From Blastocladiella britannica (Eukaryota; Blastocladiomycota; Blastocladiomycetes; Blastocladiales; Blastocladiaceae): DNA of 14,567 bases. The notes below the pieces were generated by a model. The model did no database searches, was not told the DNA's origin, and was given only the letters and a program-made list of their open reading frames with translations. The position numbers and the translations under genes are program-made. Positions 1 through 8,983 of the stretch are shown in pieces; the first letter of the stretch is position 1, and each line of letters begins with the position of its first letter. The stretch is from positions 1 to 14,567 of the forward strand of contig MU624993.1 in assembly GCA_025349905.2 (NCBI GenBank), written 5' to 3'.

Positions 1-1
1 T

Positions 2-262
2 TTTGCGATCAGACAGAGAGCGATGTGGAAAAATTTCAAATCCCCACAAAAGAACGCGTTCGCCATTTTTGCTCTTGCTTCCTTCCGATTATTGTATGTC
101 GGCACGTTTGTCGACGCGTATGTCAACATGCTCGGCCGGTACGAGCACGAGGCGAGTGAGTACTCTCCGTTGCAGAAAGCTCGACTGTCGGATCCAAGCT
201 CGAAACGCTCATCCCTGTCAATTTTCTTGTTGTGGCGCCACAAGAGAGTAGAGTATAAATAA
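2..262 (+). CDS. Possible 3' end of a gene entering from the left edge
   Basis: A reading frame is open from the left edge (base 2) to a TAA at 260-262, giving about 86 residues. An ATG at 23-25 could be a start, but nothing requires it, so this may be the terminal exon of a gene beginning outside the window. The product has a hydrophobic, aromatic stretch (NAFAIFALASFRLLYVG), then a polar tail with RYEHEASEY, and ends in basic residues. An AATAAA hexamer (258-263) overlaps the stop, as in the spliced gene ending at 1983, which favours a real 3' end. I recognise no family. It could also belong to the decayed mobile element on its right, or be chance. Confidence 0.3.
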   Translation, partial: FAIRQRAMWKNFKSPQKNAFAIFALASFRLLYVGTFVDAYVNMLGRYEHEASEYSPLQKARLSDPSSKRSSLSIFLLWRHKRVEYK

Positions 263-559
263 ACAGCACCGGAATTTACCGGAGTCGCAACCTTGCAAAC
301 AAAATAGTTCCGAAAATATTCCGGGTTGCGATGAAATCTGATTCTGAAAAGTGGACTTTGGATATGGGTGAGATGTGAGGAACTAGACACCAAGTAGCTT
401 TCGCCGCTGCCGCCACGAACATACCTCGTCCCGCGGCACGTCCGCACTGATACACGGTAGTTGATCAGGCTCGAGGCATTTGCTGCCGAGGACCGAGGCG
501 TATTCTTGGTGCTATTTGGTTTTGCGCTCGATAACATCTGCCCTGACCGCAACTGGGAG
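263..559. other. Non-coding stretch with no recognisable gene
   Basis: I see no convincing gene in these 297 bases. They hold a near-palindrome at 269-282 (CCGGAATTTACCGG) and an inverted repeat at 285-331. A frame open from 461 to a TGA at 560-562 (ending CPDRNWEM) could be degraded 5' sequence of the Fanzor relic, but the link is weak. Confidence 0.4.
285..331. repeat. Short inverted repeat upstream of the Fanzor relic
   Basis: TCGCAACC at 285-292 is matched by its exact reverse complement GGTTGCGA at 324-331, with a 31-bp AT-rich spacer. CCGGAA and TTCCGG hexamers flank or sit inside the arms. It could be a remnant of an element end or a transcript hairpin, but 8-bp arms can occur by chance. 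Confidence 0.4.
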
Positions 560-1525
560 ATGTGATCGTCAAGCTGCAGATCATTGATCCTGGAGTTTAT
601 GGTCCTCATTCCTCGTTACCAGCGCAAGGGCATGCGGTCGGTCAATCAGGGTCGTGGCACTGCTGCCGCTCCGGGCAGGCGTTGTTTGCTTACGATCGGC
701 ACGGGTCTTTGATTCCCGCAGAATGTGCCCTCGAACCAGGATGGCAAAGGGGGTGGCGGCAACGGCGGCAACGTGCGGCACACTTAGACAGAGGTTACAC
801 CAGAGTATGGTCACCCAACTTCGAATAGGGCCGCATGGAGCAACCCAAGTTCAAGAGTGGTGTGCTCACGTACGGCGTGGACGACTGGGAGTAAGAGGAG
901 GTCGTGGACAAGCAGATGGCGGAGTACTTGATCAATACTGCAGCCGAGATCAAAGCCCTCCAGTCCAACCTCGGCACGGATGGTTGATCGGTGCGCATCC
1001 GCTTCCTGGAGTTGTTCCGCGAGTGCTTGGTGCGACCGTTTCGCACAGTCGCCGCCGCTTCCGTTCGCTCGTCCGGCGTGGGAGGCCAGTTGACAAGTTC
1101 TTCAGCCGCGTCAAGACCACGCTCAGGACAGACGAGCCGATTGCGCTCGCGTTTGGCGACCAAGAGGGTTCCGCGGTGGTCGGTCCGCGCTCAGCACCGT
1201 CTTCCGCCGTGCGTTCGCGCTGGTGTTCATGCTGGTGGTTGTGGACGAGTTCCGGACGTCGCGCCTTTGCCCGACGTGCAAGGGGCGTGCGATGCACCCC
1301 GATCATGCACGTCACGATACGGCCGCGGACCGTCCTCGAGAGTACCGCAGTCAAGTGCACCTATTTGCTGCACTGCCCAAGCGTTCATTGTCACGGCCAA
1401 TGGGGAAACCGCGATGCTCTCGCAACGTCGCTGCCAAGGCCAGACGACCGTACAAGACCAATCCAGCACCAGGCGTACGCCCGCCCGTAATAATCCCAGT
1501 GCTTCGTGTTGGTGCAGGTATATAG
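560..1525 (+). pseudogene. Decayed Fanzor (eukaryotic TnpB-like RNA-guided nuclease) gene
   Basis: Fanzors are TnpB-like, RuvC-domain, RNA-guided DNA nucleases carried by eukaryotic mobile elements. Family-like pieces appear in the expected order but in different frames. A possible RuvC-I site (IIDPG, Asp codon 586-588) comes first. A helical linker lies in frame 1 from 835 to about 1040, with in-frame stops at 892-894 and 985-987. Frame 3 then gives RRRFRSLVRRG, DKFFSRVK and ALAFGDQ (to about 1165). Frame 2 gives FRRAFALV and VDEFRTSRLCPTCKGR (from 1241), the zinc-ribbon and RuvC signature. The last RuvC motif, WGNRDALA, is in frame 3 (Asp codon 1413-1415), and NVAAK follows in frame 2. At least three frameshifts and two stops mean no intact product. 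The N-terminal half is not visible. The family call rests on motif recognition, without an alignment. Confidence 0.72.
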
Positions 1526-1559
1526 AGAATCTCTTTTGAAAATAATACAACAACACAAA

Positions 1560-1983
1560 ATGGCGGCAACGACATCTCGCGCTCAACGTGGTACGTAAAC
1601 CAGCGATATGACCGCGCGCAGAATGTACGCTAAAAAAAAACTATATAGTCCTCGCGTACCTCTCGACCCACGGGCCAACAACGGTCGAAACGCTGTTTGC
1701 GAGCGTGAAATCGGCCGACATTCCGAGCAAAACCGCGCTCAAGACGTCGGTGTTGCGCCCACTGCGCATGCAGGCCAAAATCCGCGCGTTTGGGCCCGAG
1801 TCGGTGGAGCGGGTGTTTGGTCAAGTCCAAGAACTGGAGCCGCAAGTTACGGCCGGCAGTCACAAGAAGGACAACAAGAAGTGGCGGTGGGCAATTGACC
1901 CGCTGGCACGTGAGACGCAGCAGGTACTGCAGAATGAGCGGATGCGGCGCCAGGCCGGGAAGGTGGTGATGCGCAAGGAGTGA
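1560..1983 (+). CDS. Small basic protein, two exons, winged-helix-like
   Basis: Exon 1 is 1560-1590 and exon 2 is 1649-1983. The 58-bp intron starts GTACGT and ends TATATAG, and splits a Val codon so that the frame continues exactly. The product is 121 residues, starting MAATTSRAQRV. Residues about 11-55 (LAYLSTHGPTTVETLFASV, then SKTALKTSVLRPLRMQAKI) read like a small helix-turn-helix or winged-helix unit. The rest is basic and helical, with KKDNKKWRWAIDP and a C-terminus rich in Arg, Gln and Lys. I do not recognise the family; an organellar ribosomal or nucleic-acid-binding protein would fit the size and charge but is a guess. The start codon lies 34 bp past the end of the Fanzor relic. An AATAAA hexamer (1983-1988) overlaps the TGA stop. 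Confidence 0.7.
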
Positions 1984-1988
1984 ATAAA
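1983..1988 (+). promoter_or_regulatory. Polyadenylation hexamer overlapping a stop codon
   Basis: AATAAA begins on the last base of the TGA at 1981-1983. If used, cleavage would fall inside the 3' end of the convergent minus-strand gene, whose stop is at 1997-1999, so the two transcripts would overlap tail to tail. Confidence 0.5.
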
Positions 1989-1996
1989 GTATTTCA

Positions 1997-2629
1997 TTAT
2001 TGGGCAGGTGCAGTTGCAGGTGAAGAAGCTGAGGACGGGGACACGAGGGCCGCGGCCAGCGCCGCCGGATCCTCGCCAAACGCGTGGCCGTGCTTGCGCT
2101 TGTGCCATGCCTGCAGGCGCTTGTACTCGTCGCCCGAGTCCAGTCCCCATTTCTTGGCGCGGCGGAGCTTGTCGAGCTTGAGCTTTTTGTTGTTTTTTTA
2201 ATTCCATGTCAGCCAACGAACTAGATTCAGTATTGACATAAATGAAATGAATACCTCGTCCGAGAGCGCGTCGATCGAGATGGGGGTGGGCGGGGCGGCC
2301 TTGATAACGCGATCGCGCTTGGTCGGTGCAGTTGTGGCAGTTGCAGCAGGAGTAGGAGTAGTGGTCGATTTCGCGCCAGACTTTTTCGACGCGGCGGCCT
2401 TGGCGGCGTCCTTTGCCTTGGGGACTGCAGTGGCAGCAGCGGCCTTGGTCGAAGATGTAGGTGCAGCTACATAGGTGTCGAATTTAAAAGCGCGGTACAA
2501 GGTCTTGTCGGCGTCGGCGATCGGCAAGCCAAACTTTTCGGCGCGGCAAATGCGGGCCATGAGGTCCGTGTAGGCCGCCACGGTCGTGTGCTTGTGCAGG
2601 TCGGGGAAGTTGGTATCGCTATTGCTCAT
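1997..2629 (-). CDS. Tho1/MOS11-like (SARNP-type) mRNP protein, two exons
   Basis: Exon 1 is 2629-2255 and exon 2 is 2182-1997. The 72-bp intron (GTATTC...AAAAAG, with a CTGAC branch-like site) falls between codons. The product is 186 residues. Residues about 22-50 contain MARICRAEKFGLP then ADADKTLYRAFKF. After an Ala/Lys/Thr/Pro-rich linker, residues 126-160 contain KLDKLRRAKKWGLDSGDEY and KRKHGHAFG. The paired [K/R]RAxxFG-type helices resemble the C-terminal module of Tho1/MOS11/SARNP proteins, which bind RNA and work with the THO/TREX mRNA-export machinery. No clear N-terminal SAP domain is visible, so the assignment is tentative. Only 13 bp separate its stop from the convergent upstream gene. 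The start has an A-rich context (AAATCAAAGA before ATG), and its promoter is shared with the zinc-finger gene. Confidence 0.6.
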
Positions 2630-2729
2630 TCTTTGATTTTTTGTTCTCTTTGAGCAAGAAAGCAAATAGGCTTGCCTTGTCATTGCGAACACACGCAGCA
2701 CAAAGAAAAGCGTTGTTGTTGGATTGACG
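2630..2729. promoter_or_regulatory. Compact divergent promoter region
   Basis: Only 100 bp separate the minus-strand start (2629) from the plus-strand start (2730), so both promoters and both 5' leaders must fit here or extend into the neighbouring coding sequence. I see no TATA box. The region has A/T-rich runs at both ends and GTTGTTGTTGG near the zinc-finger start. Confidence 0.55.
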
Positions 2730-5065
2730 ATGCAGTCGTTCGCCCACCAGCTGCTGGCCATCCAGGCGCCGCTGCCGGTCGCGACCACGACCACCGCTAC
2801 AGCGCCCACGTCGTCTAGGCCCACCACCGCCCCGAATCCGCACCACCACCCGAACCAGTCGTCTCACCCTACCGCAACTACTGGCGGCAGCCGTCCGCGC
2901 TCGGCGTCACACTCTGCCCCGCGTCCGCCCACCTCGGCCCGTGCCCTATTCCCGCCTTCTGGCCCGGCCTCGTCCCCGCCCGACCACTATTCCGGTCCCG
3001 ACGACCACCTGGACGCCACGGTTGCCAATGCGGGCGGGTCCACATCGCACATCCCGTGTAAATTCTTTCGCCAGGGCACCTGTGCTGCCGGTAATATTCG
3101 TTTTTTTTTTTGGTGGCCGTATGCATATACTTATACTGTGATTGAATAACAGGCGAAAAGTGCTCGTTCTCGCACTCGCTCGACTCGACGGCGGTCGTGC
3201 CCATCTGCAAACACTGGGCCAAGGGCAACTGCAAATTTGGCGCCCGCTGTGCGCTAGCCCATCCGGAGCGCCCGTCGACCGCTGCTCAGCCGCTTTCCCC
3301 GCACCAGTATCATCTTCAGCACCAGTATCAGCACCAGCACCATCCTCAGCACCAGCAACACCAGTTCCATCAGCATCAACAACAGCAGCATTACCAGCGC
3401 TCGTCCGACCCGCTCCCGGTGCCTGTCTCGCCGTCGCACCAGCAACAGCAGCAATTCCATGCCCAACTCATGCTCCAGCAACAGCAACAGCAACAGCAAC
3501 AACAACAACAGCACCAGCAGTACCCGCTGGGCCGACTTGGTGGCAGCGGCTACCTGGCCGATGATGCGCTGTCCGAGGGCGGAGCGTCGAGCTATGGCGC
3601 CGCGTCCGCCGCGACCGCCTACGACCGCGGCGGCGAGTCGCCGTACCCGCGCACCCCAAGCGCGCTCGACCTGTACGACGGCGGCGGCAGTCCGTTACCC
3701 CACCACTTGTACCCAGCACGGTCGATTGCGGCCGCGTCGGGAGTCCTGGGCCGCACCCGTCGCCACTCGGCGCTCATGGCAGGTGGCGCGATGGCGTCGT
3801 CGTCGCTGCCGACAGGCGCGGGTGTGCCTGGGTGGGCATCCACGCCACTTCCGGCACCAACAACGTCCGCTGCCGCTACGGGCACGCTGGCGTCGAGTTA
3901 TGGCACGTCGCCGCTGGGCGGTGGGGCCGGTAATCCGTGGGCGGCGACTACCGCTGGATCGTACGGGTCCAGTCCCGTGGCACGCGCCGTGTCTCCCGCG
4001 GCGGTTGCCGCTGGCTCTCCGCACGCGCGCATGTACCCGCTTCCAGGGTCATCGTTGACTGGGACCAGCAGCTTGTTGTTGGCGGGAGCGGCGCCGTCGT
4101 CGGTTCCCTCGCGCCTGGGCCTTGCCTCTAGCTTCAACAACTATGGCGGTGCTAGTGGATCAAGCCCTTCCGGTGCCGGTTTCTCGGCCATGATGTCGTC
4201 GTCGACCGCAATGATGCCTGGCTACGAGGCCGAGTACGCGGACGAGTTAGAAAAGTACTCGCGGTCGCCAGCAGCAGCCGCATTGGCGTCATCGACCGGC
4301 GCGCTGGGGCTCGGCGCCCGGTACCCTCTCGGTGCTCATGCTCAGCACATTGGGCTTCACCACCAGCAGTATCCGATGTACGGCACCAGTAGCGGCAGTA
4401 CGAGCATGCTAGCGACCGCGACCGCAGCGGGTGGCGGCGACCGATACTCGTACTACGACGACCACCACCATGACGGCGACGACGGTAGCGGGCATCTCGG
4501 CAGCTTGGGCCACAGCCGTCGCCTGGCCGACGACGACGAAGACGGCGACTCGGCCGCGGCGATCTTGCCGTCGTCGTTGTCGGACCTGCTGACTCCGACC
4601 GAGCAGCGGCGGTTCGGGTCGTACGCTGGCGCCGGAACTATTGGACCGGCCGTGTCCAGTCCACTGGCGACGTCGTCTGGCGCAGTTGCTCCGGGCCACG
4701 CCCGCCCGCACATTCAGCACCACAACCCCTTGCAGCACCACCTGTACCATCAGCACCATCAGCAACAGCAACAGCACCCGAGCGTGATCACCGGGTTCAA
4801 GCCGTTCGATGCCGCGCCCGGGTCCACGTCGTCGTCAGCCGCGTCGTCGCCCCGCGCGTCCCGCGGGGAAGACGACTCAATCTTTTCCATGGAATCACTC
4901 GAATCTACGCTTCCTTCGGCTGCGCCGCGCCGGCTGGTCCCAGATACGTCGGTGGCACCTGTATCTGTGGAGGGATCATCGTCGCCGTCGGCCGGGTGGC
5001 CTCCCACCACACAGAGCGCGCTGGGATCGGCGCTGGCGGCCCGTGACGAGGTGCAGCAGGCGTAA
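2730..5065 (+). CDS. Double CCCH zinc-finger protein with Gln/His-rich tail (Lee1/Cps3-like)
   Basis: Exon 1 is 2730-3090 and exon 2 is 3153-5065. The 62-bp intron (GTAATA...AACAG) splits the Gly codon inside finger 1. The product is 757 residues. Residues 1-105 are Pro/Ser/Thr-rich. Finger 1 is Cx7Cx5Cx3H (Cys110, Cys118, Cys124, His128) with CKFFRQGTC, and finger 2 is Cx7Cx5Cx3H (Cys139, Cys147, Cys153, His157) with CKHWAKGNC. This pair, of the Lee1/Cps3 fungal type, is expected to bind RNA. Next come Gln/His tracts including 12 consecutive Gln (about 219-230), a long Ser/Ala/Gly-rich region, and around residue 590 PSSLSDLLTPTE, the most conserved-looking tail motif. An acidic patch follows near the end. 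The fingers are clear; the molecular target is unknown. Confidence 0.88.
3300..3516 (+). repeat. CAG/CAA/CAC trinucleotide tracts coding Gln and His
   Basis: Successive CAN codons run through this part of the zinc-finger gene, with the densest array around 3475-3513 encoding 12 Gln then His-Gln-Gln. CAG and CAA are interspersed, which limits slippage compared with a pure CAG run. A second, shorter His/Gln cluster is at about 4715-4776. These are in-frame low-complexity sequences likely to vary in length between strains. Confidence 0.8.
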
Positions 5066-5161
5066 GATGGCCCCTAGACAAAACAAGTCAAGGACAAACG
5101 AGATCAAGTTAGACCCGAAGCTATTTATCAACGGTTGATGGACCTATAAAGAAACAGTGGA

Positions 5162-5199
5162 CGTGCGTGTGCGTGTGTGCGTGTGTGTATTGCGTGTGC
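5162..5199. repeat. GT-rich microsatellite between two convergent genes
   Basis: An imperfect GT/GC array (CGTGCGTGTGCGTGTGTGCG and onward) lies about 100 bp past the zinc-finger stop and 43 bp from the WDR7 stop. UGU-rich RNA is a common downstream element at polyadenylation sites, so it may help end plus-strand transcription. On the minus strand, ATTAAA at 5207-5202 could serve the WDR7 transcript. Confidence 0.7.
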
Positions 5200-5241
5200 T
5201 TTTTAATACAATCTCAATCTTTTCATTCAAAAGAAGGAAGA

Positions 5242-8200
5242 TCACGCGTATGGGTACTGCCGGTGCTGCTCGCCCTCGACCAAGTCAATCACCTTGTCCG
5301 TAACAGTCAGTGTAGGAGCCCACGTCGCTGATGAACCCGAGGCAGGAGGTGGAGGCGGCATATGCGAAATCACCCGTACCGCTTTCAGCGGCAACGCCCC
5401 GCCAGCGACCACGGCCCCCATGAGCGACAAGAACCCGGACGGCGGGCTCCAGACCTTGATTGCGTGCTCGGCCGCCGCATAACTGACCACCGATTTCCCG
5501 TCGGCCGCAAACGCTACCGCCGACACGGGCGTGGTGTGCGCGTCGACGACCGCCGCGCGGGCCGCGGTGCGCACGTCCCAGACGGCCACGCGGCCGTCCG
5601 GGTGTCCCGCGGTGAGTCGTTGGGCGCCGCTGTGGAACGCGATGGTCGGGAAACGACGCACCAGCTCAAACAGGGTCGCGGTGGCGGCTGGTAAGATCGT
5701 TTCGCGGACCGAGGAACTGCTGCTGGTAGGATCGGTGGTGCCCGAGGAGCTGTTGGGGGTAGGGTGGATTGCAGTCGTATGGTGCGCTGCAGGAGCGGGC
5801 GGTCCATGATGCTGCTTGGCGGCCGGATCAAGAGCACGCACCACTGCCTCCGCCAGCCGCGCCGCTGATCCGGTGGCGGCCAGTGGGCCTGGTAACTTGA
5901 CGGCCAGGTACGCGACGAACCGCAGTAAGGAGAGTTTGTCGGCGGGCGCAAGCACCACCACCACCGCGGCGGGACCTCCTCCGACTGGGATCAATGACGA
6001 TGCCGATCCGTGATGGTCGGTACCTGTTCCACCAGCAGTGGGATGCATTCGCGTCGTCGAAGATGCACCTGATGATCCGCCACTTCCGCCGTGCTCGAGC
6101 TCCGTGACCACCGCCTGCACCACCATCGCCAGCGTGTGCTGCGAGATCGTTAGCAGTGCCTGCCGGGCCATGGCCGCATGCGCCACTGCCACATTGGTTG
6201 CGGCAGCTGACACTCCGGCTCCAGGACCCCCTGCAGTGCCGGGCGGTAACTGCATGCCGATAGCAATCAGCGTGCGGACCACCGCCGGGCCCTGGATGTA
6301 CGGTTCCCAGGTCGCGAATCCGCGGCCCAGCATCTCGATCGCCGACAACTTGTACACGCTTGCAGCGGCAACGCCGCCGCTGCCCGAGTCACTGCCGCCA
6401 TGTGGGTGGTCGGCGAGCAGCATCGTCAACGAGATCGCTGCCTCGCGCGCTTGCAGTGGACTGAGCAAGATCGGGTGCTCGCACCCAATCACCGCCATGA
6501 TCACGGCCGCGCGGGTCATGGTTTTCGACATACCACCCGCACCAGCAGCAATAGCACCAACGGCAGCAGTGGACGTCAGCACTACCGACGGCAAGTGACT
6601 GGTCCAGTACTGCGTGACCTGAGCGATCCGAGTCGCGGGGAGCCGCGACAGTGTCCAGGTAAAAGTGACGCGCGCGCCCATTTGCAGCGCCGGGAGCGAG
6701 TCGTGCCAGTACCGTGCCAGAAACGACAGCGACGGGTACGCGAACGTCTCACCCACGTGCGCCGGCAAGCCCTCCAGGTACGCCTGGAACTGGGCCGCAA
6801 ATGCCGCGTCCGACGCGGGCTGCGGCGGGCCGTGCTGCATCAGACACCGCGCGACCAAGTAGGTTGCGAGAAGGCGGGTGGCGGTCACGGTGGGGGAAAT
6901 CGAGAGGCCGTCGCGCTGGTGCGGAGCCATCAGGGCCAGGTTTCCATTGGTCCTGTTATTACATTTGAGCATGGACATTATGTACGAGTAACCAGAAGGA
7001 TAGAATAGATGTACCCACGAATCCCAAGCGTCACTTTGCCCTCGCCAAACCCGCCCACCACCCCGCTCCCCAGCTCGGGAGCGTCCTGCTCAACAATGAG
7101 ATCCATGTCCCGCCGCACGCCGCGTGTGATCAACGCGTCCGCCAAGCTGTGTGCGAGCCCGACCTCGCTGTCGCTGACCACGCGCTTGACATTGACCATA
7201 AACACGTGGTTGGCGTCCATTCCGACCACCGACAATGCCGCGCGCGAGCTCAGCGCTTCGGCCGCACCCGCGCCGACCGTTGCGGACCGATCAATGTTGA
7301 CGCGCGGGTAGCACCCGGACAGCACCGCGACGGCGGTATCCCCACGGACCACGCGGTCCACGGCACCCGACCGTGAGTCAATCACGTGCACATACAGCGC
7401 GGCCGATCCGCCGCTCCCACTTCCACCGGCCCCACCGGCCCTGTAGGCGACCAGCAGCAAGTCGTCGCGCCACGCCACTTCGACGGGCGCGTCGGGCGAG
7501 TTGGGAATCCAGTGCAGCAGTGCGCCATCGTCGAGCCGTACCACGCCGATCGAGTGGCTTTGGCCGACCGTCAGAATCACCGGGCTGGGGGCAACCGTCT
7601 GGTGATGCAGGTGCTGGAAATACGACCCGGATGGTGGTCCCATGGATGGCGTATTGGCGGCCGCTGGCATTGGGACTTGCACAATACGCACGATCGGCGA
7701 CCCGTGGTGCCGGAACACGGCCAGCTCGGTCAAATCGCGCGACGAAAAGACCTTGACGAGCGAGTCGTGGCCGCCCGTGACCAGGAGCGGCCACTGGGAA
7801 GCTGCTGCTGGCGATGCCGGATCTTGGGTGCTGCTGCTTCCGCCGCTGATATTGCTGCTGGGGCTTTGTGGAGCGGCAGCAGGCAGTCGAATTGCCCCGT
7901 TGTTGCTAGTGCTGGTAGTTAGTGCCAGTAAACAGTTGATAGGGCCGGTGTGCGCTTGGACATCGAGATCGGGGGCCCCAAATAACCGCGCGTAGGATGC
8001 GAGTTGCAGGCGGCCCAAGGACGTGCCGCGAACAACCGTATGGTAACCCGGCAGCAGGGCCTGCGATACAATTGCCTCGGGGTGGTGCGTTGCGACCGGA
8101 GTGATGGGGGTCGTCAGCGAGGAGGTGGAGGACCAAAAGTCGCGGATCGAGAACGATGGCAGCGCGGAGCTGGTCAGGATGGGCGGTTGCGTTTCGCTTA

Positions 8201-8945
8201 TTTGGACTGACAGTAGCTCGAAGGACTCGCCCGAGCACGCAAGGAGCGATGATCCGATGCGGGTCAGGAGAATGGGTGGTTTGACTGGGCATTTCTAAAT
8301 GAGCCGTTGGTTGCAATAACAAGAAATAGAGGGATGCACGTACGTGTTGATTTGATATGTCCCATGGGTACGGCGATCGATGAAGACAGTTGGAATGCAT
8401 AAATGGTATTGAACTACGGATCAGGACAGTGAGCAACATAGGCCAAGTTGGAACCAACGCAAAAAAAAAGGAAACCTTTGTCCAGAGCACAAGCGCATCG
8501 CCGTGAAAGAGGCCGCCGACCCAGTCTGCTTCGCCCTTTGGGGTATTGATGCTGCCCATGAGCTGGATCTTGCCAATGGACCAGGTATAGAGCTGTTCCG
8601 ACCATTTTATATGAGTCCACAAGTAAAAATTGGCGAAAATACGTTGCATGTACCATGACCGATTTCCTGCCAATGCAAGCAACGACTGCATCGCGGCGCA
8701 CCATGGCGGTAAAGTTGGGATCCAGGAGCTCGTCCGAGTTGGCGATTGCAGCAGAGAATACCAGCGACAACGTGCAAGTGTTTGCGTCAAAGACAAACTG
8801 AGCGAGGCAGGTGGCGGTGAGGGCAGCAAGGTACGTTTTGCCATCGGCAGACGACGCGAGGACGTCGACTTGCAGGATCCAGTCGTTGAGTTCGGATGAG
8901 ACGACGATCGGCTGATCAAGACAATTATGAGTATATTGGACCATG

Positions 8946-8983
<38 letters not shown>

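Noticed and set aside
1860..2216. Minus frame of 118 codons beginning MADMELKKQQKAQ
   Set aside because: It starts inside the intron of the Tho1-like gene and reads its second exon out of frame.
3254..3514. Minus-strand poly-Leu frame
   Set aside because: It is the reverse complement of the CAG/CAA tracts in the zinc-finger gene.
8932..8980. TA array and hairpin as a terminal inverted repeat of a transposon
   Set aside because: No second end and no coding content between candidates; it lies wholly inside a short intron.
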